Source: Candidatus Gastranaerophilales bacterium (GTDB lineage: Bacteria > Cyanobacteriota > Vampirovibrionia > Gastranaerophilales > Gastranaerophilaceae). Taken from it: a stretch of DNA of 64,000 nucleotides. Where the stretch lies: NCBI GenBank assembly GCA_016280955.1, contig JAEEHV010000015.1, positions 1 to 64,000 of the forward strand. The letters run 5' to 3'. Of the stretch, positions 33,583 through 42,384 are shown in pieces. Under the pieces are notes generated by a model that saw nothing but the letters and a program-made list of their open reading frames with translations, made no database searches and was not told the DNA's origin. Each line of letters starts with the position of its first letter. Positions within the stretch are counted from its first letter, which is position 1. The position numbers and the translations under genes were made by a program.

Positions 33583-33750
33583 AAAACTTAACATTATATC
33601 AAGGGGACAATTCAATTTTTTATTTTTAAAATCCGCTTATATCGAGGGTTTTGAGAGCTTATGTAAAGTTTTGTAAATATTATCGAAAAAATCCTAAAGT
33701 TTTTTGAAATATTGCCGATATACATTATATATCATATAAGAGGTGTGTTC

Positions 33751-34227
33751 ATGTCTAATTTCACTGTAAACGGAGTATATACTTATAGCAGTTCCAATGT
33801 CTACTCTTACCTTGGAATAGTGCCTTCAAACCAGAGGCAGCTCCAGGAAGCTTTTCGTGAATACCATATCACGCCGACCGGAACAGACTGGGACTTAAAA
33901 AGACTTAAAAATGCAATCTATGAAGATTATTCCACACAGGTAAAAGAACAGATTGAGAACCAAAACCAGAATACTCCCGTTATACCCTGGAGCGGACTTC
34001 TTGCTCAAATCGGAATTCAGGCAACAGGTGACTACGAAAAAGATTACAACGCATTTAATAACGCAATTAAACTGCTAAGCCAAAGTGCTGTTGACGGACA
34101 AGCCATGAGTTACTTTGCAAGCCTGAGAAGTGAAGCTGACATTGCTTTCGGATTGTCAAACAGACCTGCCGAACAGAGCTCAAACGTTCCGAATTTTTAT
34201 GACTTTATGGAAGACAATGTGTTCTAA
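33751..34227 (+). CDS. Hypothetical protein, 158 aa
   Basis: I do not recognise this family. It starts MSNFTVNGVYTYSSSNVYSY, followed by a helical part (NQRQLQEAFREY, DLKRLKNAIYED) and a C-terminal PNFYDFMEDNVF. No signal peptide or membrane helix is seen. The ATG at 33751 follows AGAGGTGTGTTC, a clear ribosome site, so the 13 extra residues of the longer ORF (from 33712) are promoter and leader sequence. A loose relative of the shared upstream element (GTTTTGTAA, TTGAAAT, TTATATAT) lies just upstream with altered spacing. A strong stem without a U tract follows the stop. Confidence 0.65.
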   Translation: MSNFTVNGVYTYSSSNVYSYLGIVPSNQRQLQEAFREYHITPTGTDWDLKRLKNAIYEDYSTQVKEQIENQNQNTPVIPWSGLLAQIGIQATGDYEKDYNAFNNAIKLLSQSAVDGQAMSYFASLRSEADIAFGLSNRPAEQSSNVPNFYDFMEDNVF

Positions 34228-34257
34228 TTAATGAATACTATTGTAAACCAAATTGGG

Positions 34258-34282
34258 TGCCGCTATAGAGGTTATAGCGGCA
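34258..34282 (+). terminator. Perfect 10-bp stem-loop after the 158-aa gene
   Basis: TGCCGCTATA pairs with TATAGCGGCA around GAGGT. No T tract follows, so it may protect the 3' end of the message or act as a processing signal rather than terminate alone. Confidence 0.45.
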
Positions 34283-34350
34283 TCACTGCGTTGTAAAAAC
34301 ATCTACACCTGATTCTTTTTTTGTGTTATAATTATCCAATCGGAAGTAAT

Positions 34351-35760
34351 ATGAGAGAAAGAATACTTTTATTTTTAATATTATTTGGGTTGGGTGTGTT
34401 TCTTTACATATTCCAAAATGTTATAGATACAACTAAGGGATTTGTAATACTTTGTGTATGTATGGTTTTTTACGGATTGTACTCTATTGCAGCCACAAAA
34501 TATCAAAAAAGAAAATTAAAAAAACATCCGCCCGTTATTAACGAAGATTATAAACCGTTTGTATCAATAATGATACCGGCACATAACGAGGAAAGTGTTA
34601 TTGCAAATACGGTTGAAAATATTGAACAGCTTGATTATCCTAATTTTGAAATAATAATAATAGATGACAGAAGTTCTGATAACACTGCTTCTGTTATAAA
34701 AAATCTGGAAAATTCTTATGAAAATGTTATTGCAATAATAAGAGAACCTGACGCATATCCGGGTAAATCAGCAGTATTAAATGATGCACTGGAGCATGCT
34801 AAAGGAGAGGCAATTCTTGTTTTTGATGCCGATGCGACAGTTGAACCGGATTTTCTGAACAAACTGATACCGAACCTGGAACCTGCTGATGTCGGTGCCG
34901 TTCAGGCGAGAAAAATTATACGAAATAAAGATACAAACCTATTAACAAGATGCCAAAACAATGAATATACAATGGATACACAACTTCAGGTCGGACGTGA
35001 TGCAGTTAAAGGTGCTGTTGAACTAAGAGGGAACGGCGAGCTGATTAAAAGAATTGCGCTGGACGATATTGGCGGTTGGAATAACGAAACAATTACCGAT
35101 GATTTGGACATGTCAACAAGATTACACATAAAAGGATGGGATATTCGTTTCTGTCCTGATGCATGCGTATATGAAGAAGGTATTATATATCTGTTTCCTT
35201 TATTCAGACAACGCAGAAGATGGCTTGAAGGTACAATCAGAAGGTATTTGGAATATTCTTGGCAGGCTATGTGCTCAAAAAAAATGTCCCTGAGAGCTCA
35301 GTTTGACATGGCTATGTACATAACAGAATTCATAATGCCTATGTGGTTTATGATGGAAGTTATATTCAGAATTATAAAATTATTTGCCGATAAAGTAGAT
35401 CCGTTCAGCTTACACAACACGTTATGGTCTTCTCTGATTGTATCTTCGGTTGTCGGATTTGGATTTTTCATGACAATAAGATATAGTTTAAGGAGATACG
35501 ATAATGTGCCGCGTCTCAGTGCAATAAAACAGGCATTAGAAACTACAATATATATGCTTACGATTTGGTTTCCGATGGAGATTTTTATTTGCGGCAAAAT
35601 TCTGTTCTGCAAAAAAAATATGAATTGGGGTAAAACCGCTCACGGACTTGTACTTGAAGAAAAGATGAAAATAAAAGAAAGAATTACAAAAGAAATACAG
35701 ACTTTGCAATCAAAATTACAAAATATACAGGCAAAACTGCAGGATGTATTAAAAAGTTAA
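34351..35760 (+). CDS. Membrane glycosyltransferase family 2 (poly-sugar synthase-like)
   Basis: Processive-type GT2 enzyme in the inner membrane. Two N-terminal helices are followed by the catalytic domain: VSIMIPAHNEESVIANTVENI, IIDDRSSDNT, VFDADATVEPDFL (DxD), TDDLDMSTRLHIKGW (catalytic TDD) and QRRRWLEG (Q/RxxRW). Three or four C-terminal helices and a short coiled coil (IQTLQSKLQNIQAKLQDVL) complete about 469 residues. The pattern resembles PgaC/IcaA and related synthases; the sugar is unknown. The ATG at 34351, five bases after GGAAG, is preferred over the TTG at 34321, which lies in a promoter-like TTATAAT. Confidence 0.85.
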   Translation: MRERILLFLILFGLGVFLYIFQNVIDTTKGFVILCVCMVFYGLYSIAATKYQKRKLKKHPPVINEDYKPFVSIMIPAHNEESVIANTVENIEQLDYPNFEIIIIDDRSSDNTASVIKNLENSYENVIAIIREPDAYPGKSAVLNDALEHAKGEAILVFDADATVEPDFLNKLIPNLEPADVGAVQARKIIRNKDTNLLTRCQNNEYTMDTQLQVGRDAVKGAVELRGNGELIKRIALDDIGGWNNETITDDLDMSTRLHIKGWDIRFCPDACVYEEGIIYLFPLFRQRRRWLEGTIRRYLEYSWQAMCSKKMSLRAQFDMAMYITEFIMPMWFMMEVIFRIIKLFADKVDPFSLHNTLWSSLIVSSVVGFGFFMTIRYSLRRYDNVPRLSAIKQALETTIYMLTIWFPMEIFICGKILFCKKNMNWGKTAHGLVLEEKMKIKERITKEIQTLQSKLQNIQAKLQDVLKS

Positions 35761-35787
35761 AAGGTAAAACAGAAAGGTGACATTAAT

Positions 35788-36339
35788 ATGACAACATTGG
35801 CTGAAGATTATAAATATGTAAAAGATCATGTAAGAATTGTTCCTGATTTTCCAAAAAAAGGAATTATGTTTCTGGATATTACAACTGCATTGAAAGATGC
35901 TAAAGCTATGCAGATGATGGTTGATTTTCTTTATGAAAAATTCTGCAATGAAAATGTCGATTATGTTGCCGGTATTGAATCAAGAGGCTTTATTTTCGGT
36001 GCGGCACTTGCTTATAAACTTGGCTGCGGCTTTGTTACAATCAGAAAACCCAATAAACTTCCGGCAAAAACAATTAAAGAAGATTACACTTTAGAGTACG
36101 GAACAAATACAATTGAAATTCACGAAGATGCAATAAAACCCGGTGACAGAATTGTTGTTATTGATGATTTACTTGCTACCGGAGGAACTGCCATTGCAGC
36201 ATGCAACCTAATTACAAGAGTGGGTGCTCAGGTTGTTGCAACAGCATTTATTATTGAACTTGATCCGCTTAAAGGCAGAGAAAAAATTGAAACAGCCGGC
36301 TACAAAGTTATTTCTATGCTTAACTATGATTTGGATTAA
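35788..36339 (+). CDS. apt: Adenine phosphoribosyltransferase
   Basis: Salvages adenine to AMP using PRPP. The 183 residues contain the family start (VRIVPDFPKKGIMFLDITTALKD), the flexible region GIESRGFIFGAALAYKLG...RKPNKLPAKTIKE and the PRPP loop VVIDDLLATGGTA. Full length. AAAGGTG lies about nine bases before the ATG. It lies 28 bases after the GT2 gene and 21 bases before mtaB on the same strand, so an operon is possible. Confidence 0.95.
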   Translation: MTTLAEDYKYVKDHVRIVPDFPKKGIMFLDITTALKDAKAMQMMVDFLYEKFCNENVDYVAGIESRGFIFGAALAYKLGCGFVTIRKPNKLPAKTIKEDYTLEYGTNTIEIHEDAIKPGDRIVVIDDLLATGGTAIAACNLITRVGAQVVATAFIIELDPLKGREKIETAGYKVISMLNYDLD

Positions 36340-36360
36340 TTTTTTTGATATCATATCTTT

Positions 36361-37629
36361 ATGAAAAAGTTTTTCCTCAAATCAATGGGCTGCAAATCAA
36401 ATCAATTTGAAGGGCAAATTATGGCTGAAAAATTGATTCAAGCCGGGTATGAAGGTATGTCAAAAATTGAAAATGCAGATTTTTATATACTTAATTCCTG
36501 TTCTGTTACTCATAAAAGCGATAATGAAGCCTTCTATTATTTACGACATGCACATTCTCTGGGAATAAAAACAATTTTGACCGGATGTATTGCCCAAATC
36601 GAAAAAAACAAACTTCTTAAAGAAGACTTTATTGACTATGTTTTTGGGAACGAAGATAAATTTAAAATTGCAGAATTACTGGAAGAAGATAATCATTATG
36701 CAGTAAAAGATTTGATGTCAGAAACTGAATTTTGTTCCGTAACTCTGCATGATTCGGTAAAAACCCGTATCAGTTTAAAAATACAGGACGGATGTGATAA
36801 CAGATGTGCCTATTGCATAATCCCGTTTGGCAGAGGAAAATCAAGAAGTGCTGATGAAAAATTTATTATTGACGAAATTAACAAATATGCAAAACAGGAA
36901 TATAAAGAGGTTATTTTAACCGGTATCCATATAGGTTTGTGGGGCAAAGAGCATAATAAAAATATATTGTATCTGCTTGAAAAAATTGAAAATTACACTG
37001 ATATTCACCGCTATCGTTTAGGCTCTCTGAATCCGCATGAAATTACACCGGAGCTTCTAAACTTCCTTGAAAAAAGCGAAAAATTCTGTCCGCATTTTCA
37101 CCTTTCGCTTCAATCCGCATGCAATTCAACATTAAAACGTATGAACAGGCATTATACAGTAGAATATTATCTGGACCAAATTGAAGATATCGTTTCAAGG
37201 TTCAAAAATCCGTTTTTGGGGAGTGATATTATTGCAGGTTTTGTCGGTGAAACAGAGGATGAATTTTCAATAACGGTTGAGAATTTAAAAAAATCAAAAC
37301 TCTCTCAAATCCATGTATTCCCGTACTCAATTCGCAAAGGTACGGCAGCAGAAAAAATGGATGGACATTTACCGGACAAAATTAAGGAAGAAAGAGCTTC
37401 CGTTATCAAGAAAATTTCTGCCGAAAAATATCAAAAGTTTTTAAACGATAATATCGGAACAGCACAGGAAGTCCTGATTGAAAAGCACCTCAGCAAAGGA
37501 GGGAAATATAAAGGAGTAACAAGAAACTATATAAATGTACTGCTTGATGAAGGCGAATTTAATTCACTAAAAAATGTTGTATTAACGCACGACATGCTCC
37601 TTGAAAATGCAGCATTTTTTGCAAAATAG
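36361..37629 (+). CDS. mtaB: tRNA (ms2t6A37) methylthiotransferase MtaB
   Basis: Radical SAM methylthiotransferase that turns t6A37 into ms2t6A in tRNA. The 422 residues carry the UPF0004 domain with cysteines in KSMGCKSNQ, NSCSVTHKSD and TGCIAQ. The SAM cluster DGCDNRCAYCIIPFGRGKSRS and a C-terminal TRAM-like region (VLIEKHLSKGGKYKGVTRNYINVLL) follow. The MGCKSNQ and GRGKSRS forms favour MtaB over MiaB or RimO. No Shine-Dalgarno sequence is visible, and the gene starts 21 bases after apt. Confidence 0.9.
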   Translation: MKKFFLKSMGCKSNQFEGQIMAEKLIQAGYEGMSKIENADFYILNSCSVTHKSDNEAFYYLRHAHSLGIKTILTGCIAQIEKNKLLKEDFIDYVFGNEDKFKIAELLEEDNHYAVKDLMSETEFCSVTLHDSVKTRISLKIQDGCDNRCAYCIIPFGRGKSRSADEKFIIDEINKYAKQEYKEVILTGIHIGLWGKEHNKNILYLLEKIENYTDIHRYRLGSLNPHEITPELLNFLEKSEKFCPHFHLSLQSACNSTLKRMNRHYTVEYYLDQIEDIVSRFKNPFLGSDIIAGFVGETEDEFSITVENLKKSKLSQIHVFPYSIRKGTAAEKMDGHLPDKIKEERASVIKKISAEKYQKFLNDNIGTAQEVLIEKHLSKGGKYKGVTRNYINVLLDEGEFNSLKNVVLTHDMLLENAAFFAK

Positions 37630-37741
37630 GACATAGCTTTACATTTTTTAATATTTTCTATAATATGGGCAATTTTTTATATTTACCTGTTTTATATTGA
37701 TACAAAGCCAGTGAAATATTAATTATACGAAAGGTGTGTGT

Positions 37742-39313
37742 ATGAACATTTCCCCAAATTACAACGTGAATTATCTAAGATTTAATCAAAAAATCAAAGA
37801 TAATGAAGGACAAACAGAACCGCAGGAGCTTAAAAACCCTCAATTTACCAAAAGATTTACCCCCTCACCTGCTTTTAAGATGAAAGAAAAAGCTGCCGGC
37901 ATAATAGGTGCAGCTGCTGCTACAGCAATATCATCCGCCGTAATAGGAGGTTTGCAGGCTGCAAAAAATATGGGTGAAGAAAAAATCCCGACAAGAGAAG
38001 AATTTGAAAAAATGCTTGATAGTGAAGAAGCAACAAGATGCGACAAAGAATACTGGCTTAGTGCATACGACAAAGATGCAAAAAATACACTGGCTTTTTA
38101 TAATATGGAAGATAAAGACGGAAATAAATACAGAGATAATGACTATTTAACACAGTACGAGTGTGACATCCGTTATCAACGTCCCGATTTGGTTAAACAA
38201 ATTGTTGATACGGAGGACGATAACGGTTTGCGTATTTTTTCTTTTAAAACAGCCAAAATAATTGGCGACAGTCACAGAGATTTTCCGAACGGTTTAGCAA
38301 AAATGCTAAATTTAAGGAATGACTACGGAAATTTAAGATTCAAAGATGATGAAGATTATGTAGCAGCAGAAGTTTTTGAAAAATATCCCGAAGAAGCTGA
38401 AAAGTATGCAATGGCAAAAGATGAATTGGGGAATTACCGATTTAGCGGAAGTGAAGTTCGCAATATTACACTTGCGAAAATGTTGAATGAGTTTATTACA
38501 AAAGAGCCTGATAACAGAAATTATAACTATATTCACAGAATCGACAATACAAACAGAATTGTTAACGGAAAATTAATCGGAGAGATTAAGCCGGAAGATA
38601 TAGATAATATTATGAATTTAAGAAGAAATGACGGCAGTTTTGTATTTAATTATTTACCGAATTACTATACTATTTGTAAATATACGGAAGAACCGGAACT
38701 GTTTTCCGATATAGCTAATACCAGAACTCCAAACCGTAACAGATATGTTAATGAATATAAGATAGCAGATTTAATGACCGCTTTCAGATTTTATCCGGAA
38801 GAAACAAAATATCTCCTGCAGGTGCCAACCAAAAGCCAATTTGAATCACGTTATTCGGAAGATAATATTATTAACAGCGAATTGGATGCACAAAAACTGT
38901 ATAAAGCAGCTCCAAAAACCTTTGCATCTTTAGCATCCCTAAAGAAGAAGGAATATACTGACTGCAATCGTTTTAATCTGCATGAGATTTGTAAGATAAT
39001 GATTAATATAGGACTTAAAGACAAGGTAGAAAATATCAGTGAATTCAGCAAAGAAGATATGAAAGTTATTAATAAATTATCTCAAATTCAGGTGCGTGAT
39101 AAACGTAACAATTGGAGATATTTAAAAACTGACGATATTTGTAAACTATTTAATATTTATAAACAATACCCGAAGGAAACAGAAGAAATCATCACAAAAT
39201 ATGCAATAAAAGACAGGTTTGGTGATTATATATTAATAATCCCTGATAAAATAGATATAGAAATCTATCAAAACAACCCTGATTCATTTGAAAACGTATA
39301 TGCAAAACGTTAG
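37742..39313 (+). CDS. Repeat-containing protein of unknown function
   Basis: A 523-residue protein. The N-terminal ~70 residues include a Gly/Ala-rich hydrophobic helix (AAGIIGAAAATAISSAVIGG). The rest holds degenerate repeats built on LRNDYGNLRFKDDEDYVAAEVFEKYPEEAEKYAM, with blocks alternating a NGxxxF segment and a helix ending in YPEE. This suggests an elongated helical binding protein distantly like the solenoid at 1605. The ATG at 37742 is seven bases after AAAGG; the longer ORF's GTG is not needed. TTGATA and TAATTATAC upstream give a plausible promoter. The gene ends at a very strong bidirectional terminator. Confidence 0.7.
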   Translation: MNISPNYNVNYLRFNQKIKDNEGQTEPQELKNPQFTKRFTPSPAFKMKEKAAGIIGAAAATAISSAVIGGLQAAKNMGEEKIPTREEFEKMLDSEEATRCDKEYWLSAYDKDAKNTLAFYNMEDKDGNKYRDNDYLTQYECDIRYQRPDLVKQIVDTEDDNGLRIFSFKTAKIIGDSHRDFPNGLAKMLNLRNDYGNLRFKDDEDYVAAEVFEKYPEEAEKYAMAKDELGNYRFSGSEVRNITLAKMLNEFITKEPDNRNYNYIHRIDNTNRIVNGKLIGEIKPEDIDNIMNLRRNDGSFVFNYLPNYYTICKYTEEPELFSDIANTRTPNRNRYVNEYKIADLMTAFRFYPEETKYLLQVPTKSQFESRYSEDNIINSELDAQKLYKAAPKTFASLASLKKKEYTDCNRFNLHEICKIMINIGLKDKVENISEFSKEDMKVINKLSQIQVRDKRNNWRYLKTDDICKLFNIYKQYPKETEEIITKYAIKDRFGDYILIIPDKIDIEIYQNNPDSFENVYAKR

Positions 39314-39325
39314 ATTAAATATAAA

Positions 39326-39365
39326 CTAAAAGGCGAGGAAAGCAAATGCTTTCCTCGCCTTTTAG
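39326..39365. terminator. Strong bidirectional terminator
   Basis: CTAAAAGGCGAGGAAAGC pairs perfectly with its complement over 18 bp around AAAT. It separates two convergent genes and has A/T flanks in both directions. Confidence 0.9.
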
Positions 39366-39379
39366 TTATAATCATATTT

Positions 39380-41383
39380 TTATTCAGCCAATAATTTATC
39401 TGCAAGCGGTGATTCAACTTTACCGTTCAGAGTTTTGGAAACTTTTTTGATATTCTGTGCAAGTGTTTCCATCTCAGGAGTCCATACAAAATAGTCGGTT
39501 ACATATTTTTCACCTCTATTAAAGTCGCCGCTTAATTGAACCTCAATGATTTCTTTCAGCATTTTTTGAGCTGTAGGAACCATTTTTTCAATATTAACAT
39601 CAAGAACACCGTCTTTTGATATTGATATAGCACCTTCTTTTATGAAGAAATAATTTTGCATAACCGAGCGAACCCTGTGAGCCTGACTCATTTTAGGTTT
39701 TGCCATAAGCATATTATCCGCAGCATAAGTAACAATCATCTGCTCTTTTTGTTCCTTAGTGTACATGCCGGCATCTGTCAGAACATCTAGCATAGCAAGT
39801 GAAACCATATCTGCTTTATTTTCTTCGATTATTGACTTATATTTTCCCAAACCTTCAGTTCCCGATTTTGGTCCGAGTGAATGTCCGTTTTCATGACCTA
39901 TTGTAAACCAGTGGTCTGCTTCATCATTGTAGTATTTATGGAGTTCGGGGTTAAGCATTGCATCAAGACGTTTTTGCATTTTTTCCCTTGCATCATCAGA
40001 AGTTATCAAACGAATTTGTCTGTGATAAACATTTCTTCTGCCGCCGTCCAGCATACTTACAGAAACTTTATCGTCATTGGGAAGATTTTCGGCAAGTGTA
40101 ATAGCAGCTCTGTATTCACCCACATCACCGAATACTCCGACCAAATCAACATCAACCATTGTTTGTTTTGATTCTTTATCTGTCGAAATATTTTGCACAT
40201 AACTGTTGTTAAGCGGCATGTTTTGAGCCATCAGGGGTAAATATTTTTTTACGTTTAGTATTGCATCAGTACCTTCCTTGTTAACAATTCCGACACGACC
40301 GCCTAAACAATCCTTTGAAACAGGAACGATTCCGTTTTCATCCAAAAGTTCTTTGAGCTCAGGGTTTTCAACAACAGATTCAGTCATCTCGTCAGAATAA
40401 TTTTCTCTTGTTATTGTAAATTCTAACGGTGTATCCTGTAATGTTGCCCATTTTTTATCGGCATAACCGTCTAACATCGGATCTGCCGTTCTGAGCGCTT
40501 TTGCCTGTAATCTCAAATACTCGTTGAAATCTTCGTTCGTAGAAGTTTCGGCAGCTTTTTCAAGCTCAGATGCCATATATTCAAAATCTTCTTTAAAATA
40601 GTCAACGTAATCAGTAGATTTTAACTCGTCGCCATTTCTTTCTACAACAGAACGTTGATTTAATATATTTCTGACTTCTTCTGTTTTCCCTTCATTAAGC
40701 ATTTTTATAAGAATTGTATGAAATTCTTCTCTTGTTAAATCTTCAGGATAAACTCCGATTCCCTTCTTCGGCTCAAGACCTTTTGCGAGTTTAATCATAT
40801 TAGAATCTCTGTCGAGTGCAAATATACCTTTTTGTGCATCAAAAAGAATTTTTGTTAACTTTGCATCCTCATTACCTTTTGCAATTTCTTTTTCTAAGTA
40901 TTCTTTGAATGCCAGATTGTTATGGTCATCAAGAATCATCTCAACCTTATCAATTCTTGCAGCAGCCTTCGTTAAATGTTTTAAAGCTTCTTTATCACCG
41001 TCAGAAAGTGCTGCATACTCAGGTGAATCAACCCCAAGCATCTTTTTGATTGTCAAATAATCTTTGTGTGTTCTTTTTTCAAGTTCTTCTCTGTCTAAAC
41101 CTAATTCAAAAGAAGGTTTAGAAATACCTACATTGTTAATCGTACTCATTTTATTAAGCTCTCCTATCAATAAATCGGATTTATCCGTTTGAATATTATT
41201 TTCTTTTATATATTTTATACCATTTTTGTTAAATTGTACTCGACCGTTAATACTATTGGGTGAAGTTTTTCCGTTAATTCCGTCTGTCATATTAAATCCT
41301 TTTACCGTTCTTGTTCCTAAAAATAACCCTGCTGAAGCTACCAAAGGCACTCCTATTTTAACATATTTTTCGGCTTCTACCAT
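39380..41383 (-). CDS. Peptidase M49-like zinc metalloprotein, membrane-anchored
   Basis: A 667-residue protein. A hydrophobic N-terminal segment (VGVPLVASAGLFLGT region) may anchor it. Near residues 497-501 it has HENGHSLGPKSG (an HExxH zinc site), followed about 20 residues later by IIEENKADMVSL, matching the ExxxAD second motif of dipeptidyl-peptidase III-like M49 enzymes. Classical DPP III has HExxGH, so this is a divergent branch or a different clan; activity is inferred. The start at 41383, just after AAGGATGTGTGT, is preferred: the longer ORF (41455) would overlap ispE and place a promoter-like region inside the gene. Confidence 0.65.
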   Translation of the reverse strand: MVEAEKYVKIGVPLVASAGLFLGTRTVKGFNMTDGINGKTSPNSINGRVQFNKNGIKYIKENNIQTDKSDLLIGELNKMSTINNVGISKPSFELGLDREELEKRTHKDYLTIKKMLGVDSPEYAALSDGDKEALKHLTKAAARIDKVEMILDDHNNLAFKEYLEKEIAKGNEDAKLTKILFDAQKGIFALDRDSNMIKLAKGLEPKKGIGVYPEDLTREEFHTILIKMLNEGKTEEVRNILNQRSVVERNGDELKSTDYVDYFKEDFEYMASELEKAAETSTNEDFNEYLRLQAKALRTADPMLDGYADKKWATLQDTPLEFTITRENYSDEMTESVVENPELKELLDENGIVPVSKDCLGGRVGIVNKEGTDAILNVKKYLPLMAQNMPLNNSYVQNISTDKESKQTMVDVDLVGVFGDVGEYRAAITLAENLPNDDKVSVSMLDGGRRNVYHRQIRLITSDDAREKMQKRLDAMLNPELHKYYNDEADHWFTIGHENGHSLGPKSGTEGLGKYKSIIEENKADMVSLAMLDVLTDAGMYTKEQKEQMIVTYAADNMLMAKPKMSQAHRVRSVMQNYFFIKEGAISISKDGVLDVNIEKMVPTAQKMLKEIIEVQLSGDFNRGEKYVTDYFVWTPEMETLAQNIKKVSKTLNGKVESPLADKLLAE

Positions 41384-41447
41384 ACACACATCCTTTTTGT
41401 ACTTATATATATAATTTAATAATAATTTTTTATCATAATAACGGTAT

Positions 41448-42296
41448 TCATGCAACCTTTACACCATCAGGAACAAAGCTGAGATTGGAAAAAAACTGAT
41501 AATTTTCAGGAAAATTAATATTACTTATGTCCTCAAGAATAAAGTATGTAGAACCCGAACCTGACATTATTGATGCCGGTAGTTTGGATTTAATATACCT
41601 TAATTCTTCATAGTCATCAAAAACAGCATATTCCAAATCATTGTATAAAAATTTTCTGATATCACCACCGTTATTCAAAGCCTCAACCATCTTCCCGGTA
41701 TTATTATATTTCGGCTTGTATTCTTTTGCAGCATATTTTGTATATGCTTCTTTTGCGGAAATACCAAGACCGACAGGCTTGATTAAAGTAACCGGCATGG
41801 AAATAAAAGGCAGTCGTTCTACATTTTCCCCTCTTGATGTTGCGTGCAGACACCCGCCTTCAAGACATACATTCAAATCAGAACCGAGCTTTGCACATAG
41901 TTTATGTAAATCCTCTCCTGACAAAAGCTCACTAAATAATTTATTTAAACCAAACAATGTACCTGCCGCATCCGTACTTCCACCGGCAAGCCCTGCTGCT
42001 ACAGGAATGTTTTTTTCTATATTTATCCGTAATTCGTAACCGCTCAACTTAGCTGTTTCCATATATAAAACGGCAGCTTTATAAACCAGATTTTTTTCAT
42101 TATACGGAATCTCCGTACTATTTCCGGATAATATAATACTGTTATTTTCAGAGGGTAATGCCGTTATCTCTAAAATATCGTACAAGCTTATAAGCTGCAT
42201 TATACTGTTAATATTATGGAATCCGTCATCACGCCTGTTTACAACTTCCAGTGTTAAATTTAATTTTGCCGGACATTTAATTCTGATTTTATCCAT
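41448..42296 (-). CDS. ispE: 4-diphosphocytidyl-2-C-methyl-D-erythritol kinase IspE
   Basis: GHMP kinase of the MEP isoprenoid pathway. The 282 residues contain the start KCPAKLNLTLEVVNRRDDGFHNINSIMQ, the ATP-binding VAAGLAGGSTDAAG (GLGGGS-type loop near 95) and the late GSGSTYFILED motif. Full length. No strong Shine-Dalgarno sequence is seen. Divergent from the exported-protein gene at 42385; the M49-like gene follows 64 bases later in the same direction. Confidence 0.93.
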   Translation of the reverse strand: MDKIRIKCPAKLNLTLEVVNRRDDGFHNINSIMQLISLYDILEITALPSENNSIILSGNSTEIPYNEKNLVYKAAVLYMETAKLSGYELRINIEKNIPVAAGLAGGSTDAAGTLFGLNKLFSELLSGEDLHKLCAKLGSDLNVCLEGGCLHATSRGENVERLPFISMPVTLIKPVGLGISAKEAYTKYAAKEYKPKYNNTGKMVEALNNGGDIRKFLYNDLEYAVFDDYEELRYIKSKLPASIMSGSGSTYFILEDISNINFPENYQFFSNLSFVPDGVKVA

Positions 42297-42384
42297 ATAA
42301 TAATTTTAGCATAAACGCATTTATTATATTAACTCCTCCGTTTGATTGTAGATTTCTAAATGATAAGGTTGTATAATATCAAGT

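Noticed and set aside
41384-41455. Longer start for the M49-like gene
   Set aside because: It would overlap ispE and lacks a ribosome site, while the ATG at 41383 has one.
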